From: Chitinophagaceae bacterium
Lineage (GTDB): Bacteria; Bacteroidota; Bacteroidia; Chitinophagales; Chitinophagaceae
NCBI GenBank assembly: GCA_019745155.1
Contig: JAIETM010000007.1
Span: forward strand, 1-64,000
Direction of reading: 5' to 3'
Length of the DNA: 64,000 bases
Below are positions 8,477 through 16,429 of this stretch, piece after piece. A model generated the notes under the pieces. That model did no database searches. It was not told the DNA's origin and saw only the letters and a program-made list of their open reading frames with translations. A program made the translations under genes and the position numbers. Numbering within the stretch: the first letter of the stretch is position 1; every line of letters begins with the position of its first letter.

Positions 8477-9136
8477 ATGTCAAAGAAATTGATTGGATAC
8501 GTATTGTTTTTCCTAGTGTTGGTATTGGCATTCTGGTATTTCCTGTTCCAGGGAACCGATATGTGGAAGGCCAAGAAACCTGTGATTAGCTATGTGAAGC
8601 CATTCCAATTCATGAATCAGGATGGCCAGCCTGTAACAGACCAACAGCTATTGGGAAAAGTAACAGTCGTAGAGTACTTCTTTACTACCTGCAAGGGTAT
8701 TTGTCCACGCATGAACAGCAATATGAAAACCGTGTACGCTGATTTCAAAGATGAGCCAGACTTCCAGATTCTTGCCCATACTTGTATGCCCGAGACAGAT
8801 TCGGTGCCTCGCTTGAAGCGTTATGCAGACTCCATGCAGATTGATACCAAGAAATGGATATTGGTTACGGGTAGAAAAGATAGTCTCTATAATATGGCGC
8901 GCAATAGCTATCTCTTGGATGATCCTAAGAATAGTGTTGAAAAAATAGAAGACCAATTTATCCATACCCAGTTTTTTGCAGTAGTAGATAAGAATGGTCA
9001 GGTGCGTGGCCAGATTTATGATGGATTGAAACAAAAAGAACTGGACGAGATGAAAAATACGGTTCGTGAGTTATTGAAAGAAAAAGCAGGTAAGAGTGGA
9101 TTTGTGAATGGTATTTTCAATAACAATCCCCAGTAA
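8477..9136 (+). CDS. SCO1/SenC-family copper chaperone or thiol reductase
   Basis: An N-terminal hydrophobic anchor (about residues 5-24) is followed by a thioredoxin-fold SCO domain. The copper-binding motif is FFTTCKGICPRM, with C72 and C76 in CxxxC spacing. The third ligand is H163 in FIHTQFF. The 219-residue length is normal. SCO proteins deliver copper to the CuA site of cytochrome c oxidase or maintain its thiols in the periplasm. The Fur-family regulator begins 9 bp downstream and the pair is probably cotranscribed. The ACIII operon at the right edge shows that the organism has the respiratory chain such a factor would serve. Confidence 0.88.
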   Translation: MSKKLIGYVLFFLVLVLAFWYFLFQGTDMWKAKKPVISYVKPFQFMNQDGQPVTDQQLLGKVTVVEYFFTTCKGICPRMNSNMKTVYADFKDEPDFQILAHTCMPETDSVPRLKRYADSMQIDTKKWILVTGRKDSLYNMARNSYLLDDPKNSVEKIEDQFIHTQFFAVVDKNGQVRGQIYDGLKQKELDEMKNTVRELLKEKAGKSGFVNGIFNNNPQ

Positions 9137-9145
9137 ATTTGAAGC

Positions 9146-9565
9146 ATGCAGGAACTGATTACCGATATACTCAAACGCAATCAGCTCAGTGTTACTGAGA
9201 GCAGAAGAAAAATATTAGAGCTCTTTCATCAATCGAAAGGGGCTTTGGCACATGCGGATATTGAACAGAGTTCTGCTGAGCATTTCGATCGTGTGACCAT
9301 TTATCGTACACTACAGACTTTTGTTGACAAAGGCATTATTCATACCATTCCTACTTCAGATAATTCTGTACGTTATGCTTTGTGTAAGGATGAATGTTCT
9401 GCGGGTCATCATCACGATAACCACGTACACTTTATCTGCGATCAATGTGATACTACATATTGCTTAGATCATGTATCAGTGCCTTCACTCAAGATGCCGA
9501 ATGGCTTTGAAGCCAAGCAAACAGACGTGGTGGTAAGTGGTATTTGCAAGAACTGCCAGTCATAA
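9146..9565 (+). CDS. Fur-family metal-responsive transcriptional regulator
   Basis: This 139-residue protein has the N-terminal winged helix of Fur (VTIYRTLQTFVDKGIIHTI). The C-terminal dimerisation domain has a His-rich metal site (GHHHDNHVHF) and two CxxC pairs, CDQC and CKNC, for structural zinc. It could be Fur, Zur or PerR. The neighbouring MerC-like gene favours a zinc- or general metal-responsive (Zur-like) role, but this is inference. It lies 9 bp after the SCO1 gene. Confidence 0.85.
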   Translation: MQELITDILKRNQLSVTESRRKILELFHQSKGALAHADIEQSSAEHFDRVTIYRTLQTFVDKGIIHTIPTSDNSVRYALCKDECSAGHHHDNHVHFICDQCDTTYCLDHVSVPSLKMPNGFEAKQTDVVVSGICKNCQS

Positions 9566-9588
9566 TCTACCTTTAAACTAAACCTTAC

Positions 9589-10563
9589 ATGATACTTGTT
9601 ACCGGTGCTACAGGCCTTGTGGGATCTCACTTAATACAAGCTTTAGTGAGTGCTGGTAAGCCGGTAAAAGCGCTCTACAGAAAATCCATACCACAAATAG
9701 TAGGCGCAGAACAAGTGCAGTGGGTACAGGCAGATATTTTGGACGTGGTGGCTTTGGAAGCTGCTATGGAAGGTATAACCCATGTGTATCATTGCGCTGC
9801 CATTGTTTCTTTTAGTCCCAAACAAAAAGCCGCATTACACCAAACCAATATTGAAGGCACAGCAAATGTGGTGAATGCTTGCTTACAAGCAGGCGTACAA
9901 AAATTACTGTATGTAAGTTCAGTTGCTGCATTAGGCCGTATCAGAGAATCGGGTATGGTAGATGAAAGCATGAACTGGAGTGAAGAAACCAGCAATAGTG
10001 AATATGGTAAGACCAAATTTCTCGCCGAGATGGAAGTGTGGCGTGGTATCGGAGAAGGCTTGCAGGCAGTCATGATCAATCCTGTGATCATTCTAGGTGC
10101 CGGCGATTGGAATAAGGGCTCTTCAGAAATTTTCCAGTCAGCTTACAATGAGTTTCCTTGGTATACAAGCGGCATGAGTGGTTTTGTGGATGTGGTGGAT
10201 GTTGTACAAGCAGCGATGGTATTGATGGAATCATCTGTTACTGCACAACGATTCATCATCAGCGGAGAGAACAGGTATTACCGTGATATCTTCACCATGA
10301 TTGCACAAGGCTTTGGTAAAAAACCGCCGCATCGAAAAGTAACACCCCTGTTGGCAGAAATTGTTTGGCGTTTGGAAGCCATCAAAGGTTGGATTACGGG
10401 TAAAGATCCATTGCTGACCAAAGAAACTGCACGCACTGCGCAGGCGGTGGTCCGTTTTGACAATAGTAAGTTATTAAAACAGTTTCCTGATTTTCAGTAC
10501 ACGCCTTTCGAAGATAGCATCAAAAGAATTTGCGGCGAGCTGACCGTTAAACACGGCCTATAA
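9589..10563 (+). CDS. NAD(P)-dependent epimerase/dehydratase-like SDR
   Basis: This extended short-chain dehydrogenase of 324 residues has the N-terminal Rossmann motif VTGATGLVGSHL and the YGKTK (YxxxK) active site near 140. The sequence resembles dihydroflavonol 4-reductase or 3-beta-HSD-like members more than sugar-nucleotide epimerases. The substrate is unknown. TACCTTTAA precedes the gene by about 12 bp and is a weak -7 match. The stop codon abuts, with no gap, the stop codon of the convergent lpxD-like gene. Confidence 0.8.
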   Translation: MILVTGATGLVGSHLIQALVSAGKPVKALYRKSIPQIVGAEQVQWVQADILDVVALEAAMEGITHVYHCAAIVSFSPKQKAALHQTNIEGTANVVNACLQAGVQKLLYVSSVAALGRIRESGMVDESMNWSEETSNSEYGKTKFLAEMEVWRGIGEGLQAVMINPVIILGAGDWNKGSSEIFQSAYNEFPWYTSGMSGFVDVVDVVQAAMVLMESSVTAQRFIISGENRYYRDIFTMIAQGFGKKPPHRKVTPLLAEIVWRLEAIKGWITGKDPLLTKETARTAQAVVRFDNSKLLKQFPDFQYTPFEDSIKRICGELTVKHGL

Positions 10564-11508
10564 TTATTCCATCACTTTTTTCCAGAGTGCAGGTATGCGT
10601 TTGATCCATACCAGCTCTCTTCTTTTCTGGGCAGCATCTTCTGCCGGATAGCCAAAATAGGTTTTGCCGCCTGCAAGGGAGGATGGAACCCCACTTTGTG
10701 CCAAAACCACGGCATTGGCACCGATTGTCAGGGTTTTACTCACGCCAACCTGTCCCCAAAGGGTAACGCCATCCTCAATATTGGTGGCGCCCGCTACCCC
10801 AACCTGGGCAGCAAACAGGCAATTTTTGCCAATATGTACATCGTGGCCGATATGTACGAGGTTATCCATGATGGTACCTTGGCCAATTTTGGTCACAGCA
10901 GTAACGCCACGGTCGATGGTACAATTGGCGCCGATTTCTACGTTGTTCGCAATCTCTACATGGCCGCAACTTTTCATCCTGCGAAACCATACCTCACGAT
11001 TTTTCTTGCTGTTATAATAAAATGCATCACTACCGATCACTGTACCTGATTGAATCACTACATGATCACCAATGATGGTATGATCATGAATCACTACGTT
11101 AGGATGAATCACACAATGCTTTCCAATCACTACATGATGACCGATAAAAACATTGGGCATTACAACAGTTCCTTCACCAATAATAGCAGAACTACTAATT
11201 GGTGTTGCTGAAGGTGTGAAGGGACGAAAATGTGTTGCGATGGTGAGATAAGATTCAAAAGGTTGGTCAACCACCAAAATCGTTTTGCCTTCAGGAACTT
11301 GTACTTCTTTACTGTTGATGATGATACAAGTTGCAACACTTTGCAAGCACTTGTCGTAATACTTTGGATGATCTACAAACACCACATCACCATTTTCAAC
11401 GCGATTGATTTCATTCAATCCAGTTACTTCTTGATCTGGATTGCCGATGAGTTCAGCACCAATCAATGAAGCAAGCCAGGAAGTGGTAACAGGTGTGGGA
11501 AATTGCAT
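10564..11508 (-). CDS. lpxD: LpxD-like UDP-3-O-acylglucosamine N-acyltransferase
   Basis: The N-terminal uridine-binding domain (about 1-95) is followed by many left-handed beta-helix hexapeptide repeats (for example VVIGKHCVIHPN, VEIGANCTIDRG). The catalytic His region is DNLVHIGHDVHIGKN. The enzyme adds a 3-hydroxyacyl chain to UDP-3-O-acyl-GlcN in lipid A synthesis in the cytoplasm. At 314 residues it is somewhat shorter than typical LpxD (about 340). Bacteroidota often carry more than one LpxD paralogue, so this could be the secondary copy. The promoter TACCTTTGA lies at 11528-11536. Confidence 0.85.
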   Translation of the reverse strand: MQFPTPVTTSWLASLIGAELIGNPDQEVTGLNEINRVENGDVVFVDHPKYYDKCLQSVATCIIINSKEVQVPEGKTILVVDQPFESYLTIATHFRPFTPSATPISSSAIIGEGTVVMPNVFIGHHVVIGKHCVIHPNVVIHDHTIIGDHVVIQSGTVIGSDAFYYNSKKNREVWFRRMKSCGHVEIANNVEIGANCTIDRGVTAVTKIGQGTIMDNLVHIGHDVHIGKNCLFAAQVGVAGATNIEDGVTLWGQVGVSKTLTIGANAVVLAQSGVPSSLAGGKTYFGYPAEDAAQKRRELVWIKRIPALWKKVME

Positions 11509-11527
11509 AAGCGTGTTTTTTGACCGT

Positions 11528-11536
11528 TCAAAGGTA
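11528..11536 (-). promoter_or_regulatory. -7 element TACCTTTGA for the lpxD-like gene
   Basis: Matches TAnnTTTG on the minus strand, 19 bases before the ATG at 11508. Confidence 0.55.
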
Positions 11537-11843
11537 GGTAGACGGCCTGCTGCAGAAATTTTTTTTACGCCCTTTTTCCAACTGAAAACAAGCCTGTCTT
11601 TCTAAGTAATGATTATATCTTCTATGTATAGTTTAATGAAGAAGATAAAATCTGTATATGCTGAAACACTTGCTGCATCAGTGTTTGCGGCGATGTGATT
11701 TTTTATGCGATGTGTATCATCATCTTTCACGAAGTGTTGTAACATGTTTTATTGATGATTGGATAAAGGGGTTAATTCACAAAGCGCCAAAAAATGTGAA
11801 TAAAATTGTTTGAAAAATTTTTTGCTTTGGATAAAACAATATT
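11537..11843. other. AT-rich divergent spacer with inverted repeats, no gene seen
   Basis: About 300 bp without a credible ORF. It holds an 8-bp perfect inverted repeat TATCTTCT (11616-11623)/AGAAGATA (11640-11647). It also holds a 7-bp hairpin AAACACT (11664-11670)/AGTGTTT (11680-11686) and the octamer GCGATGTG twice shortly after it. These could be operators or part of a non-coding RNA. I cannot tell. Confidence 0.4.
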
Positions 11844-11854
11844 TAATATTGTGT

Positions 11855-11925
11855 AGGGAAATTTATTTCCCGGTACTTACTAACCCATCCATATACAAAG
11901 TCCCGCTTCTGCGGGACTTTTGTTT
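11855..11925 (+). ncRNA. Candidate small RNA or attenuator upstream of rluE-like gene
   Basis: TAATATTG (11844-11851) is one mismatch from TAnnTTTG, and a TTTTG lies about 19 bases upstream at the expected -33 position. The predicted transcript of about 70 nt folds into hairpin GGGAAA/TTTCCC (11856-11871, TTTA loop). It ends in a perfect 10-bp terminator AAAGTCCCGC/GCGGGACTTT (11897-11920) followed by TGTTTT. The gene upstream is transcribed away on the minus strand, so this plus-strand terminator has no protein gene to serve. Either a stand-alone sRNA or a leader attenuating the pseudouridine synthase 18 bp downstream would explain it. Confidence 0.45.
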
Positions 11926-11938
11926 TACAGCATTCGTC

Positions 11939-12529
11939 ATGCATCGTTACTTCATTATATACAAACCTTATCTCGTCTTATCGCAATTTTCACCAGAAGG
12001 TGATCAGCGCACCTTGCGTGATATTTTGTCTGTACCAAAAGATGTGTATCCTGTTGGAAGACTCGATCATGATAGTGAAGGCTTATTGATTTTGAGTAAT
12101 GATGCAGCATTGAATCAACGATTGTTACATCCCAAACAACATCAGGAAAAAGAATATTGGGTACAGATAGATGGTGCTATTACAGATGATGCGATTCTAC
12201 AATTACAAAAAGGTGTGCAGATACAAGTGAATGGAAAACAACATCGCACATTACCCGCGACGGTAAAAAAATTTACAACCGATCCTGCGTTACCCGATCG
12301 TCATCCACCCATTCGTTTTCGTAAATCCATTCCCGCACCATGGATCAGTATCACTATTCGAGAAGGGAAGAATAGACAGGTGAGGCGCATGACTGCTGCT
12401 GTAGGTTTTCCGACACTGCGTTTGGTGCGTTATCGTATTGGCAGCCTCACTATCGAGGGCATACAGCCGGGCGATTGCATAGAAATGGAGGAAAAAGCCC
12501 TGTACCACAGCCTCTTTGGTAAGTCCTAA
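11939..12529 (+). CDS. RluE-type rRNA pseudouridine synthase
   Basis: This 196-residue protein of the RsuA/RluB/C/E/F family lacks an S4 domain, like E. coli RluE, which modifies U2457 of 23S rRNA. The catalytic Asp lies in GRLDHDSEGLL. Further family motifs are KEYWVQIDG and GKNRQVRRM near the C-terminus. The start at 11939 is chosen because the upstream extension (from 11810) would translate through two RNA hairpins and a terminator. Expression must come from read-through of that terminator or from a promoter overlapping it (GACTTTTG at 11915-11922 is one mismatch from consensus). Confidence 0.85.
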   Translation: MHRYFIIYKPYLVLSQFSPEGDQRTLRDILSVPKDVYPVGRLDHDSEGLLILSNDAALNQRLLHPKQHQEKEYWVQIDGAITDDAILQLQKGVQIQVNGKQHRTLPATVKKFTTDPALPDRHPPIRFRKSIPAPWISITIREGKNRQVRRMTAAVGFPTLRLVRYRIGSLTIEGIQPGDCIEMEEKALYHSLFGKS

Positions 12530-12561
12530 ACCCTTTACCCCCCTTCATAGGCGAAATCCGC

Positions 12562-12570
12562 TAATTTTGC
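12562..12570 (+). promoter_or_regulatory. -7 element TAATTTTGC for lysS
   Basis: Perfect TAnnTTTGC, 18 bases before the lysS ATG. Four bases after it a TTG opens a five-codon frame ending in TGA that overlaps the lysS ATG (ATGA). Confidence 0.65.
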
Positions 12571-12588
12571 CGCCTTGAAAACATCATT

Positions 12589-14109
12589 ATGAGTCAACAT
12601 CTGAGTGAACAAGAGATTATCCGCAGGGAGAAACTGGCCAAATTGCGTGAGGCGGGCATCGAGCCCTATCCCGCACCATTATATCCGGTGAACCAATATT
12701 CTGCTGATATCAAAGCAGGCTTTACAGAGGAAAACAAAGAAGCTTATGCCAATGTCTGCGTTGCAGGCCGTATCATGAGCATCAACGATAAGGGAAAGGT
12801 ATTCTTCATCAAGATTCAGGATAGCAAGGGTATTATCCAGCTCTATGTGCGCAGAGACGATATCTGCCCAGAAGAAGATAAATCATACTGGGATAACCTG
12901 GTGAAGCACGGATTGGATCTGGGTGATATTATCGGTGTAACTGGTTTTGTGTTCATTACTAAGACAGGTGAAACTTCTGTACATGCACAAACATTAACCC
13001 TGCTCACCAAATCACTGAAGCCACTGCCTGTGGTGAAGCGTGATGAAGAAGGTAATGTGTTTGATGCAGTAACAGACCCTGAGTTTCGTTATCGTCAGCG
13101 CTATGCTGATCTGATCATTAATCCTGAAGTAAAAGAAGTATTTGCTAAGCGCACATTACTGGTGAATACCATTCGCCAGTTCTTGAATGAGAAGGGCGCA
13201 TTGGAAGTAGATACGCCTGTATTGCAATCTATACCCGGTGGTGCTGCTGCAAGACCATTCATTACGCACCACAATGCATTGGATGTGCCTTTCTACCTGC
13301 GTATTGCGAATGAGTTGTACCTGAAGCGTTTGATCGTGGGTGGTTTTGATTGGGTATATGAGTTCAGCCGCAATTTCCGCAACGAGGGTATGGATAGAAC
13401 CCATAATCCTGAGTTCACCATTTTGGAATGGTATACCGCTTACAAAGATTATTTCTGGATGATGGAAATCACCGAGCAACTGTTGGAGTGTGTAGCGATT
13501 GCCTTGCATGGTACTACTGATGTGCAGTTGGGTGATAAGATGATCAGCTATAAAGCACCATTCAAGCGTATCAGCATTTTTGATGCGATTAAGGAAAACA
13601 CCGGCATCGATATTTCTGCTATGGATGAAACCGGACTGCGCGATGTGTGCAAGCAACTACATATTGATGTGCCCGGTAATATTGGTAAGGGTAAGCTGAT
13701 TGATGAAATCTTCGGTGCTACCAGCGAACACAATTATATACAGCCTACGTTCATCATTGATTATCCTGTGGAGATGAGTCCGCTCACGAAGAAGCACCGC
13801 AGCAAAGCCGGATTGGTAGAGCGTTTTGAGCTCATGGTGAATGGTAAGGAAGTAGCGAATGCCTATAGTGAGTTGAATGATCCTGTAGATCAGCGTGAGC
13901 GTTTTGAAGAGCAGGTGAAACTCATGGAGCGTGGCGATGATGAAGCCATGTTTATTGACCATGATTTCCTGCGTGCGCTGGAATATGGTATGCCCCCAAC
14001 ATCGGGTATTGGTATTGGTATCGATCGTTTGTGTATGATGATGCTGAACCAAGTATCTATTCAGGATGTATTGCTTTTCCCGCAGATGCGCCCTGAGAAA
14101 ATGGATTAA
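12589..14109 (+). CDS. lysS: Lysyl-tRNA synthetase, class II
   Basis: This 506-residue class II synthetase has an N-terminal OB-fold anticodon-binding domain (about 55-170), motif 2 in RNFRNEGMDRTHNPEFT and motif 3 in GIGIGIDRLCMM near the C-terminus. It charges tRNA-Lys in the cytoplasm. Length and motif order are normal for the bacterial enzyme. It is followed by a strong bidirectional terminator shared with the convergent amidohydrolase gene. Confidence 0.97.
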   Translation: MSQHLSEQEIIRREKLAKLREAGIEPYPAPLYPVNQYSADIKAGFTEENKEAYANVCVAGRIMSINDKGKVFFIKIQDSKGIIQLYVRRDDICPEEDKSYWDNLVKHGLDLGDIIGVTGFVFITKTGETSVHAQTLTLLTKSLKPLPVVKRDEEGNVFDAVTDPEFRYRQRYADLIINPEVKEVFAKRTLLVNTIRQFLNEKGALEVDTPVLQSIPGGAAARPFITHHNALDVPFYLRIANELYLKRLIVGGFDWVYEFSRNFRNEGMDRTHNPEFTILEWYTAYKDYFWMMEITEQLLECVAIALHGTTDVQLGDKMISYKAPFKRISIFDAIKENTGIDISAMDETGLRDVCKQLHIDVPGNIGKGKLIDEIFGATSEHNYIQPTFIIDYPVEMSPLTKKHRSKAGLVERFELMVNGKEVANAYSELNDPVDQRERFEEQVKLMERGDDEAMFIDHDFLRALEYGMPPTSGIGIGIDRLCMMMLNQVSIQDVLLFPQMRPEKMD

Positions 14110-14127
14110 CGAATCTATCCGTAAATA

Positions 14128-14155
14128 AAAAAGGATCGCCACGGCGATCCTTTTT
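14128..14155. terminator. Bidirectional rho-independent terminator
   Basis: Near-perfect stem AAAAAGGATCGCC/GGCGATCCTTTTT with a minimal loop, placed between convergent lysS and the M20 amidohydrolase. The A-run on one side and T-run on the other let it work in both directions. Confidence 0.85.
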
Positions 14156-14174
14156 GTTATATGTAATACGATGA

Positions 14175-15629
14175 TTAGTCACGATAATTCAAAGCTGGCT
14201 TTCTATTGCCCAGCAATGCTTCGTACTGATAATCTCCCTTGGCCTTCTTGAGTTCTTCAGTCGCTTTTTGAATCAGTTCCTTGTTGGTGAAAAGATCAAT
14301 CGCTGTGAGTGCCATGGTCTTTGCAGCAACCAGCATACCCTTGGTACCAATTTCTGTTCCACCTGCAGCAACAGCCTGCCAGCTGTGTGCAGCTGTGCCT
14401 GGTACCCATGTTGCAGTGCGTAAACCAACAGTAGGTACTGCATAGCTTACATCACCTACGTCGGTGCTGCCACCACCAGCATCCATGTCTAATTTCAATG
14501 GCTTGATGGTTCCAGCAGATTCAATAGCAGGTGCTTTGGTATCAAAGCTAGACTGAATCTTTTGTGCGAACGCTTTCTCTGCTTCTGTATAAGCAAAGCC
14601 TCCTACTTTCTCCAAATTCACTTGCATAGCTTCAGCTAGCGTTCTGTTCAAGAGCAAATCATGTGTGCCACCAATGATTTCAAATTCCATTTTGGTATCA
14701 GTGCCCATGGCTGCACCTTCTGCGGCTTTGGCTACGCGATCGAAAATAGATTTTACGACATCGCGCTTAGGATGACGTACATAGTAATATACTTCTGCAA
14801 AATCAGGAATCACATTGGGTGCTTTACCTCCATTGGTAATTACATAGTGAATCCTGGTTTCCTGCGGGATATGTTCACGCATCATATTCACCATATAGTT
14901 CATAGACTCAACTGCATCTAATGCAGAGCGGCCACGTTCTGGAGATGCTGCCGCGTGTGCAGAGATACCGCGGAAACGAAATTTGGCAGATTTGTTGGCC
15001 AGTGCACTCGTCATAGTAATGCTATTGTCTGCGCCCGGGTGCCAGTGGATGACAGCATCCACATCATTGAACAAACCTTCGCGCACCATATATACTTTAC
15101 CACTACCTCCTTCTTCCGCTGGCGTACCGTATACTTTAATGGTACCTGTAAACTGTTTGCTCTCTATCAATTCTTTAATGGCGATACCTGCCGCTACAGA
15201 GGCGGTACCAAACAAATGGTGTCCACAAGCATGGCCCGCATCTTTCCCAGCACTGGCTTTTTCAGGAATTGCTTGCTGAGAGATACCCGGCAAAGCATCA
15301 AATTCAGCGAGTATGCCAATAACTGGTTTACCTGAACCATAAGTAGCTACAAATGCTGTAGGTATGCCTGCAACACCCGTTTCTACCTGAAAGCCTGCTG
15401 CTCTCAAAGTTTCCTGATGCAAAGCTGAACTCTTCACTTCTTTATAACCTACTTCAGCAAAGTCCCAAATCTTCAGGGCGATGTCTTTGTAACGGGGATA
15501 AGCAGCATCCAGCGAAGTGCTAGCAGCTGTTTTCATTTTCTCGGCCGGATTGAACTCGGCTTTCTTCTTCTGTGCGTTTGCTTGTGTGAGCAAACCAAGG
15601 GTAAAACAAATCAGTACAAGTTTTCTCAT
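14175..15629 (-). CDS. Secreted M20-family amidohydrolase (AbgB-like)
   Basis: A Sec signal peptide (MRKLVLICFTLGLLTQANAQ) precedes an M20D metallo-amidohydrolase of 484 residues in total. The metal-site motif is GHACGHHLFGTASVAAG. The length and C-terminal region resemble aminobenzoyl-glutamate utilization protein B. Such enzymes hydrolyse N-acyl amino acids or p-aminobenzoyl-glutamate. Here the protein should act outside the cytoplasm, and the substrate is unknown. ATG 15629 was chosen, not 15698, because it gives a proper signal peptide and follows TACATTCG (15649-15656), a near-consensus -7 element. Confidence 0.85.
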   Translation of the reverse strand: MRKLVLICFTLGLLTQANAQKKKAEFNPAEKMKTAASTSLDAAYPRYKDIALKIWDFAEVGYKEVKSSALHQETLRAAGFQVETGVAGIPTAFVATYGSGKPVIGILAEFDALPGISQQAIPEKASAGKDAGHACGHHLFGTASVAAGIAIKELIESKQFTGTIKVYGTPAEEGGSGKVYMVREGLFNDVDAVIHWHPGADNSITMTSALANKSAKFRFRGISAHAAASPERGRSALDAVESMNYMVNMMREHIPQETRIHYVITNGGKAPNVIPDFAEVYYYVRHPKRDVVKSIFDRVAKAAEGAAMGTDTKMEFEIIGGTHDLLLNRTLAEAMQVNLEKVGGFAYTEAEKAFAQKIQSSFDTKAPAIESAGTIKPLKLDMDAGGGSTDVGDVSYAVPTVGLRTATWVPGTAAHSWQAVAAGGTEIGTKGMLVAAKTMALTAIDLFTNKELIQKATEELKKAKGDYQYEALLGNRKPALNYRD

Positions 15630-15681
15630 GGTTGACAATTCTGGAGTACGAATGTACCCATTTGCAACATGCCATGCATCC

Positions 15682-15710
15682 ACAAAAAAGAAAAGCACCC
15701 GAAGGTGCTT
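15682..15710 (-). terminator. Rho-independent terminator for the DUF2807 gene
   Basis: Read on the minus strand: AAGCACC, TTCG loop, GGTGCTT, then TTCTTTTTTG. It lies directly after the stop codon of the DUF2807 gene. Confidence 0.8.
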
Positions 15711-15713
15711 CCG

Positions 15714-16364
15714 CTAACGTTTAATGACTCTTCCACTTCCGTTGATACTGATATCTGTAACCGGACTTCCCCAGTAATAAATATTACCACTGCCGTAGAT
15801 ACTTGCCTTTAGTTTATCACCAGCTGTGATGTACGAGTAACCACTTCCATGCACATTCACTTCTGCCTCTCTAGCCCATAAAGATTGTGCATCAATATCA
15901 CCGCTACCGTAAATGTTTAGATAGGCTTTATTATAGGTTGAGTTGGATATATTGATGTCTGCGCTGCCATGAATACGTGCTTCAATTTCTTGTCCTTGCT
16001 GAAAGCCGGAGATACTAATATCACCACTACCATGTGTGGTTGCTTTCTTAAGCGCAGGTAGTTGTATATAAGCCACAATATTACTATTGCGAATGGTGTT
16101 GTACTGGTGATTGTATTTGAGTTTTAATACACCATTTACCACTTCTGTTTCCAGAATACCCAATAAGTTTTCATAGCCTCGAACACGAACGGACTGTGTA
16201 GTACCATAGCTGATAACTGCTTTGATATCATAATGCGCTTCAACAGCATCAAAAGCAGGAATCGTTCTTGTTTGCTCAATGGTATTCCCACTTCCTCTGA
16301 TAACATCCTTCTTGCAAGAGAAAAGCAGGAGCGCCAATGTGGCCAATACAAAGTTTCTAAACAT
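15714..16364 (-). CDS. Head-GIN (DUF2807) domain lipoprotein
   Basis: This 216-residue protein has a lipoprotein signal (lipobox LLFSC, Cys 17). The beta-solenoid-like DUF2807 domain contains repeated xHGSGDI / IYGSGDI motifs at roughly 20-residue spacing, which is diagnostic. The N-terminal GSGNTIEQTRTIPAFDAVEA segment is the head-GIN motif. The family is common in Bacteroidota, surface or periplasmic, and of unknown function; the old name putative autotransporter adhesin is not demonstrated. It has its own promoter (TAGGTTTGC at 16380-16388) and terminator, so it appears monocistronic. Confidence 0.85.
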   Translation of the reverse strand: MFRNFVLATLALLLFSCKKDVIRGSGNTIEQTRTIPAFDAVEAHYDIKAVISYGTTQSVRVRGYENLLGILETEVVNGVLKLKYNHQYNTIRNSNIVAYIQLPALKKATTHGSGDISISGFQQGQEIEARIHGSADINISNSTYNKAYLNIYGSGDIDAQSLWAREAEVNVHGSGYSYITAGDKLKASIYGSGNIYYWGSPVTDISINGSGRVIKR

Positions 16365-16379
16365 AGTTGCTTGTTTCGT

Positions 16380-16388
16380 GCAAACCTA
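16380..16388 (-). promoter_or_regulatory. -7 element TAGGTTTGC for the DUF2807 gene
   Basis: Perfect TAnnTTTGC on the minus strand, 15 bases before the ATG at 16364. Confidence 0.65.
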
Positions 16389-16429
16389 TGTTCAGCAAGA
16401 AGCTTGTACAATCACATAACTATGTGAAA

